Below are positions 57,201-64,000 of a stretch of 64,000 nt of DNA, one piece after another. Origin of the DNA: Pratylenchus scribneri (taxonomy: Eukaryota; Nematoda; Chromadorea; Rhabditida; Pratylenchidae); the NCBI GenBank assembly GCA_030063045.1, contig JAQSEB010000214.1, positions 62,001-126,000 on the forward strand, read 5' to 3'. Position numbers and translations under genes: made by a program. The notes under the pieces were generated by a model. The model did no database searches. It was not told the origin of the DNA and saw nothing but the letters and a program-made list of their open reading frames with translations. Each line of letters starts with the position of its first letter. The first letter of the stretch is position 1.

Positions 57201-60200
57201 TTCCCCAAAAAGTATACATACAAAAAAGCGAAAGGAGAAATGACCTTAAAAATGCCCTCCTTAATTGTGAATTTAACCCCAAATTATTTTCAGAATCGAA
57301 TTGCCTTTATATGGTTGAAAATCAATTGACACAACTATTTGCCTCCGGCCTCAAATGTTTGGACATTTTCATGATTGGCTCAAATACGGGACTGCATGGC
57401 CAAAATCCCACCAGCAATTATCCACAAAAATTCGGGTAAAATCCAAGTAAATTTCCACCAATATTACAAATTTTAGTTCCGGCTCCACATCTTTACGTTC
57501 CAAAGAGGAAAGAGACACAATTGAAGCATTCATGAACATTTTTACAAATATTGATGCTGCAATGTTCGAGGAAATCATGGAAAAACATATTGAATTGCTG
57601 ATGGAACGGATGATTGTGAATCCGGTGCTCCAAAATGTGTGCAATCAATTCTTCAGCCATCCTCAAACATTGCGAAAAATGGGTGTCATTTTGGTGAAAT
57701 ATTTGCTCAACAAATTGCCGGAATTGGGCGCAAACAACGATCGGGCATTTCTCTATTTAAAAATGTTCCAACTGATTTTTCAATCTCTATCATATACGGC
57801 AAATCCATCAAATTCGGAACAAATTCAAACGCTGACCCAAAATTGTGACATTATTTTAAAGGTGGGTTGAGTGGAAGAATAAATCCAGAAAATTTTCAAA
57901 TTCATCTATCAACTAATCTTTCCAGAAAACTTATTTAAAATCTTTTCGGAAAACTTAAAACTTATTTAAAATCTTTCTGGAAAAGTGAATTAAAATCATT
58001 CCGGAAAACTTAATTTAATTCTTTCCGGAAAACTTTTTAAAATCTTTCCGGAAAACTTAATTTAATTCTTTCCGGGAAACTTATTTAAAATCTTTCCGGA
58101 AAAGTGAATTAAAATCTCCGGAAAAGTGAATTAAAATCATTCCGGAAAACTTAATTTAATTCTTTCCGGAAAACTTTTTAAAATCTTTCCGGAAAACTTA
58201 ATTTAATTCTTTCCGGAAAACTTATTTAAAATCTTTCCGGAAAACTTAATTTAATTCTTTTCGGAAAACTTATTAAAATCTTTCCGGAAAACTTAATTTA
58301 ATTCTTTCCGGAAAACTTATTTAAAATCATTCCGGAAAACTTAATTTAATTCTTTCCGGAAAACTTTTTAAAATCTTTCCGGAAAACTTAATTTAATTCT
58401 TTCCGGAAAACTTATTTAAAATCTTTCCGGAAAACTTAATTTAATTCTTTTCGGAAAACTTATTTAAAATCTTTCCGGAAAACTTATTTAAAATCTTTCC
58501 GGAAAAGTGAATTAAAATCTTTCCGGAAAAGTGAATTAAAATCATTCCGGAAAACTTAATTTAATTCTTTCCGGAAAACTTATTTAAAATCTTTCCGGAA
58601 AACTTAATTTAATTCTTTCCGGAAAACTTATTTAAAATCTTTCTGGAAAACTTATTCCGGAAAACTTATTTAAAATCTTTCCGGAAAACTTATTTAAAAT
58701 CTTTCCGGAAAAGTGAATTAAAATCTTTCCGGAAAAGTGAATTAAAATCATTCCGGAAAACTTAATTTAATTCTTTCCGGAAAACTTTTTAAAATCTTTC
58801 CGGAAAACTTAATTTAATTCTTTCCGGAAAACTTATTTAAAATCTTTCCGGAAAACTTAATTTAATTCTTTCCGGAAAACTTATTTAAAATCTTTCTGGA
58901 AAACTTAATTTAATTCTTTCCGGAAAACTTTTTAAAATCTTTCTGGAAAACTTAATTTAATTCTTTCCGGAAAACTTTTTAAAATCTTTCCGGAAAACTT
59001 AATTTAATTCTTTCCGGAAAACTTATTTAAAATCTTTCTGGAAAACTTATTCCGGAAAACTTATTTAAAATCTTTCCGGAAAACTTATTTAAAATCTTTC
59101 CGGAAAAGTGAATTAAAATCTTTCCGGAAAAGTGAATTAAAATCATTCCGGAAAACTTAATTTAATTCTTTCCGGAAAACTTTTTAAAATCTTTCCGGAA
59201 AACTTAATTTAATTCTTTCCGGGAAACTTATTTAAAATCTTTCCGGAAAAGTGAATTAAAATCTCCGGAAAAGTGAATTAAAATCATTCCGGAAAACTTA
59301 ATTTAATTCTTTCCGGAAAACTTTTTAAAATCTTTCCGGAAAACTTAATTTAATTCTTTCCGGAAAACTTATTTAAAATCTTTCCGGAAAAGTGAATTAA
59401 AATCTTTCCGGAAAAGTGAATTAAAATCATTCCGGAAAACTTAATTTAATTCTTTCCGGAAAACTTTTTAAAATCTTTCCGGAAAACTTAATTTAATTCT
59501 TTCCGGAAAACTTATTTAAAATCTTTCCGGAAAACTTAATTTAATTCTTTCCGGAAAACTTATTTAAAATCTTTCTGGAAAACTTATTCCGGAAAACTTA
59601 TTTAAAATCTTTCCGGAAAACTTATTTAAAATCTTTCCGGAAAAGTGAATTAAAATCTTTCCGGAAAAGTGAATTAAAATCATTCCGGAAAACTTAATTT
59701 AATTCTTTCCGGAAAACTTTTTAAAATCTTTCCGGAAAACTTAATTTAATTCTTTCCGGAAAACTTATTTAAAATCTTTCCGGAAAACTTAATTTAATTC
59801 TTTTCGGAAAACTTATTTAAAATCTTTCCGGAAAACTTATTTAAAATCTTTCCGGAAAAGTGAATTAAAATCTTTCCGGAAAAGTGAATTAAAATCATTC
59901 CGGAAAACTTAATTTAATTCTTTCCGGAAAACTTATTTAAAATCTTTCCGGAAAACTTAATTTAATTCTTTCCGGAAAACTTATTTAAAATCTTTCTGGA
60001 AAACTTATTCCGGAAAACTTATTTAAAATCTTTCCGGAAAACTTATTTAAAATCTTTCCGGAAAAGTGAATTAAAATCTTTCCGGAAAAGTGAATTAAAA
60101 TCATTCCGGAAAACTTAATTTAATTCTTTCCGGAAAACTTTTTAAAATCTTTCCGGAAAACTTAATTTAATTCTTTCCGGAAAACTTATTTAAAATCTTT

Positions 60201-63200
60201 CCGGAAAACTTAATTTAATTCTTTTCGGAAAACTTATTTAAAATCTTTCCGGAAAACTTATTTAAAATCTTTCCGGAAAAGTGAATTAAAATCTTTCCGG
60301 AAAAGTGAATTAAAATCATTCCGGAAAACTTAATTTAATTCTTTCCGGAAAACTTTTTAAAATCTTTCCGGAAAACTTATTTAAAATCTTTCCGGAAAAC
60401 TTATTTAAAATCTTTCCGGAAAAGTGAATTAAAATCTTTCCGGAAAAGTGAATTAAAATCATTCCGGAAAACTTAATTTAATTCTTTCCGGAAAACTTAT
60501 TTAAAATCTTTCCGGAAAACTTATTCCGGAAAACTTATTTAAAATCTTTCCGGAAAACTTATTTAAAATCTTTCCGGAAAACTTATTTAAAATCTTTCCG
60601 GAAAACTTATTTAAAATCTTTTCGGAAAATTTATTTAAAATCTTTCCAGAAAACTTAGTCATTAATTAAAACTTTATCATTATAGCCTTACCTGCATCGA
60701 ATCGTGCAAAACTCAATGCATTTGGCCATTTCTTCGCGGGAATCCACCAACTATTTTCGGCTATTACGTTCCCTGTTCCGATCAATCGGCAACGGCACAC
60801 ATGATCATTTATATCAACAATTTTTACCACTTTTGCCTTCAATCCTACAAAAATTGGTAGTCAAAATTCATTCATAAAATTATCTTTCAATTCATAATTC
60901 CTTTCAGAATTGCCTTCAAAATGGCTCCCATCGTCAGCCAATCCACGAACTTTTTGTCGAACTTTGCCTCACCATTCCCGTTCGCCTTTCCACCCTGCTG
61001 CCATATTTACCAATGCTAATGGATCCGCTCGTGTGCGCTCTGAATGGTTCACCAACTTTGGTTCAACAAGGACTTCGGACACTGGAACTGTGCGTGGACA
61101 ATTTACAACCCGACTATTTCTACGAGCAAATGCAACCGGTCCGGGCTGCACTGATGAAGGGCCTATGGCGCTGTGTTTCGACGGCCGATACCCAATTGGC
61201 ACTGATTGCCCTCCGAATTTTGGGCAAATTTGGGAATATAAGTCGAAAAGTACTCATGGACGCACAAACAATGGAATGGCGACAGAGACGAGACCAACAG
61301 GGAATGGGCCCAAAATTGTTGGCCACATTCGATGCCCCCTCATCATCGGAAACAATAGCAATGGATACTGGGGATGAACAAAGTGCGCAAATGGAGAGAA
61401 TGTCATTGAGCGATGCGGAAATGATGCTGAAGTCACGGAAAACGATGAATGTCCATTTCACATTGGATGGATGCGTGCAAAGTGCCATTGCCATTTTGAG
61501 GTGGGAATTATTTTTGGAATTTACTTAATTCTAGAAGTAATAATTAAATTATCAATTAAATTTAATTTTTTCAAAAAAAAAACTGAAATTACCGAAAAAA
61601 GTATTAAAAAAGAGTACATAAAGCCAAAATAATTTTAACGATTTAAGGGTTTGTTACATTCATCAATTTTTTTGGGTAGAAAAGAGAAGCCCATTAAAAG
61701 AAACGCATAGAATAATATAAAATTTTTAAGATTTGTCAAAATTAAAAGGGTATTGGACCATTTAATCCATTTTCATTTTTGGTTAAACGCTAAATAAGAA
61801 TTAATTTAAAAAAAACATAGGCCGAAATATAATCATAATCATATAATGCGTCTTGAAGAGATCGATTACGTTTAAGTTCTATTGGTATTAGGATAAGCTC
61901 TAGTCGTTATTCGTTATAACTTTAATCTTTTCGCCAAATTAAATATACCTAATTTCCTTTATTTATACTTCAAACTTCTAATTTTGAATTAAATTGTTAC
62001 AGAGTGCCCGATGCCCAAGTCCAACATCTTTCGTCCTCTTCATCTACAACAGCCACGTCAACATATTCGGGCACTGCCAAAATGCAAGCTTGTGAATTCA
62101 TCAAAACCCTTTTGGTTGGCCTCATTCCAACCAGTCAAATGTGCTCAGAATCGGCATTGGCTGTGGCCAAGCTAATTCAAACCGATGGCATCACATTTTC
62201 CAACTATATTTGCCCGGACAATGCTTCACGACAAACAATCATTTCCGCACTGAATGGACTTTTCATTGCCGTTTTCAATGTGGAAACACGACAGCAAATT
62301 TTGCCATTTTTCCGTGCACTCATCAAACATTTGACTATTCAATGCGTGCTTGAATCCGTGACAGACGGTGGGAAAATATAATTTTTAATTAAATTTAAAT
62401 GTCAAATTTAATCAATTTTCATTTAAAAATATTTTTTAAATTTATTTAAATTTTAATCAAATATTTTTTATCAAATCAAAAATTAATTTTGTATTAAATT
62501 TAAAATTTCAATTAAATTTAAAATTTTTCTTTTACAGACAATCAAAAATCCCGAATGACTGGGGAGGCTATGCATTTGGATTCATTAGTTCTGATTGATG
62601 CCATTGCCTTAACCTTGAGTGATTCTTGCAAAGATTATTGCCATACAGCGATTGTGAGTCAAAATTTTGATACCTTATCAAGATTCTATTTTTTTTTTGA
62701 AATTTTATTGCTGAAAAAATTAAGACTAGAAATATTATGATTAGTTTTGGGAAACATAGAGTGACTTTAGGTATAAAAAAAGATAGGTAGATGACCGATA
62801 GGTTGTAAATTTTTTCATCAATTATTTCAATTCCCAATTCCCCAAATTTAGTTGGCACTTCGCATTCTAATTGACACTGCCTCCTCCCTGTTCAACAATG
62901 ATTGGGTAAATGCCGCCCAAATGCCCCTATTCGAATATATGGTGGAGAAAATTACGGCCCTCTGTTATCGTCGAGAATGGTTTGCCCGATTGGGTGGATG
63001 TACGGCAATGCGCCTTATCATTGAAATCTATCCACCTTGTTTTGTGAAACGGAATATGCTCACATTTTTGGATGGATGCATTCATGTAAGAGTGGGGAAA
63101 AAACTATTAAAAAATGTGATAAATTTTATTTAAGACAATTTCATTTATTTCCGGCGAACTTTCCTGTGGAACATTCGAATTTGCCTCCATATCAATTGAT

Positions 63201-63522
63201 CTCATTGTGAACATTTGCTTTGGCCCAAATGAACCGCATTCTCATGACACATTATTAGCCAAATTTATTGCACATCTAGCCGAACAAATTGATGACCCGG
63301 AGCCTATTTTACGGAATGAGGTGAATTTAAATTCAGTTCAAACTTACATTCTTAATTAATTTCAATTTCCAGTGTATTCGTGTAATCAATGCAACTGCCA
63401 AAAGAGTAGAACTTCCATTGTCGACAATTCTTCAAACATCAAAACATATTTTGGAATCAAAATTAATTGAAGGAATGCAACATTTTCCGGCCATTTCTAT
63501 TCAATGCAAAATTGCAATTATT
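51261..63522 (+). CDS. trr-1: TRRAP/Tra1 orthologue, 5' part (18 exons), continues past window
   Basis: Exons: 51261-51434, 51485-51730, 51777-51998, 53628-53696, 54077-54379, 54874-55097, 55992-56208, 56528-56797 (or 56821), 56863-57016, 57294-57435, 57477-57861, 60686-60856, 60908-61500, 62003-62367, 62538-62653, 62852-63085, 63135-63320, 63373-63522, about 1,407 residues in frame. Helical HEAT-type repeats match TRRAP throughout: SVKVLAEITILLLALIQFHR, RALSIIAYIARQAQ, and the very conserved LPYLPMLMDPLVCALNGSPT, then LVQQGLRTLELCVDNLQPDY. TRRAP is the huge catalytically dead PI3K-like scaffold of SAGA and NuA4/TIP60 histone acetyltransferase complexes in the nucleus. Only about one third is here; FAT and pseudokinase parts lie beyond. 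At 63522 either an intron starts (GTGATT) or translation stops two codons later; truncation there would be odd, so an intron is favoured. Confidence 0.92.
52350..53490. repeat. CTT/CAT-rich complex satellite in TRRAP intron 3
   Basis: More than 1.1 kb is built from TCATC, TTCTTC and TTCCATCATC blocks arranged in longer units, such as CATCTTCTTCTTCATCATCT repeated with TTATTCATCATCTTCATCAT variants. A 400-codon open frame across it (52350-53552) encodes only Ser, His, Ile and Phe and is a by-product of the repeat. Exon 4 of TRRAP follows at 53628. Confidence 0.92.
53757..54010. mobile_element. Inverted-repeat element with telomere-like centre
   Basis: The ends are inverted copies about 85 bp long: GGCAACAAAAACACTGAATT, TGGCAACAATCTTTCGTGTC on the left and the inverse (GACACGAAAGATTGTTGCCA, AATTCAGTGTTTTTGTTGCC) on the right. 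The centre (53830-53905) is rich in TTAGGG and CTAAGGG-like words. The element lies in TRRAP intron 4, ending about 65 bp before exon 5. Confidence 0.75.
55225..55500. mobile_element. Inverted-repeat element, family A copy 3 (best preserved)
   Basis: The terminal inverted repeats are about 70 bp: left TTAGACCCTATAAACCTTAT..CTCATCGAGACGCATCG, right GATGCGTCTTGATGAGAT..ATAAGGTTTATAGGGTCTAA. The interior includes ATTAAAAGGTATTAAACC. It lies in TRRAP intron 6. Confidence 0.75.
57890..60660. repeat. TTCCGGAA minisatellite in TRRAP intron 11
   Basis: About 115 copies of a roughly 24-bp unit centred on the palindrome TTCCGGAA. The main forms are CTTTCCGGAAAACTTATTTA, CTTTCCGGAAAACTTAATTT and TTCCGGAAAAGTGAATTAAA, arranged in a recurring order that makes a higher-order repeat of several hundred bases. 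It fills nearly the whole intron. Confidence 0.95.
61690..61930. mobile_element. Inverted-repeat element, family A copy 4 (degraded)
   Basis: The interior shows CAAAATTAAAAGGGTATTGG, and a right-arm-like stretch AATGCGTCTTGAAGAGATCG matches the family A arms. The left arm is poorly preserved. It lies in TRRAP intron 13. Confidence 0.5.
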
Positions 63523-63559
63523 GTGATTTAATATTTTTCTCATAATTTTTTATTTTAGA

Positions 63560-64000
63560 AAAATAAAATTTTAAAGTTTCAACAAAATCCAAAGTCAAAT
63601 TAAATTCTAATTTAAATATTTGAAATATTTTTTTTAAATTAGCTTTTCATTTTCATCATCCTACAAATGAAAATCAGTCCGATATTTTAGACAAAAATAT
63701 TTTTTAAAAAAAGAAAAATTAATCGAAGCGATAATTAGTAGGGAGCAGATTTTTAGGTTTTTACCTATTTTTTTGTTTGCATCAGATTTGATGAGAAAAC
63801 CACATAAATGATGTTTTTATACATTTATTTCACTTTTTTGAGCAAATTTTTTGACATATATTACCTATTTTAGCATTTTTTGGAGGGAAAATTTCATATT
63901 AAAAATGCAATAAAAAGTCAAAAATTACCTATTTTGGGGTTTTTAAACCTATTTCTGGCAAATTTCATGAAAAAACCTAAATAGGTACCTATTTTGCGAT
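63560..64000. repeat. ACCTATTTT-rich sequence at the window end
   Basis: After exon 18 of TRRAP the sequence contains repeated TTACCTATTTT words at irregular spacing (about 63761, 63860, 63926, 63944, 63985). A related stretch with AAAATAGGTAATTTT occurs near 57085-57170 in TRRAP intron 9. It may be part of a dispersed element cut by the window edge. There is no coding potential. Confidence 0.4.

Overview
The window looks like nuclear DNA of a nematode. It is AT-rich, its genes are intron-dense with many introns under 100 nt, and it carries a nematode-style mix of close same-strand genes, minisatellites and short inverted-repeat elements. Two GC-AG introns and many 3' splice sites ending in AAG or TAG rather than TTTTCAG point away from Caenorhabditis. 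A tylenchid (cyst or root-knot type) plant-parasitic nematode is my guess, not a demonstrated fact. All gene models below were assembled by hand from reading frames and splice phases.

Region 1 (1 to 34,941, minus strand) is one giant gene running off the left edge. I can chain 26 exons (17.6 kb of coding sequence, about 5,880 residues) with every splice phase closing. The protein is acidic, mostly disordered, Ser/Glu-rich and Pro-rich. It carries about 22 copies of a short helix (type: LTQEELEHIERIKRLAEES) that resembles the first Rab-binding helix of RIM, rabphilin and synaptotagmin-like proteins. Near the N terminus there is an amphipathic helix of the kind that binds the PKA regulatory subunit. 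It may be a clarinet/Piccolo/RIM-like active-zone scaffold or an AKAP-like scaffold; the identity is not settled. Several introns hold minisatellite arrays, and the last intron seen contains a complete secreted-protein gene on the opposite strand (846 to 2,034).

Region 2 (34.9 to 37.9 kb) is the upstream region of the giant gene and contains another minisatellite but no convincing gene. Region 3 (37.9 to 44.6 kb) holds three minus-strand genes about 230 bp apart: DENR, a coiled-coil protein resembling the NUP62 C-terminal region, and NOL10/Enp2. The order and spacing fit a nematode operon of housekeeping genes for translation re-initiation, nuclear pore and ribosome biogenesis.

Region 4 (45.3 to 50.1 kb, minus) is a complete polypeptide N-acetylgalactosaminyltransferase gene in 12 exons. 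Region 5 (51.3 kb to the right edge, plus) is the 5' part of a TRRAP/Tra1 orthologue (18 exons, about 1,400 residues), divergent from the transferase gene. Its introns hold a CTT/CAT-rich array, a long TTCCGGAA array and several inverted-repeat elements, one family of which is also found in the neighbouring genes.
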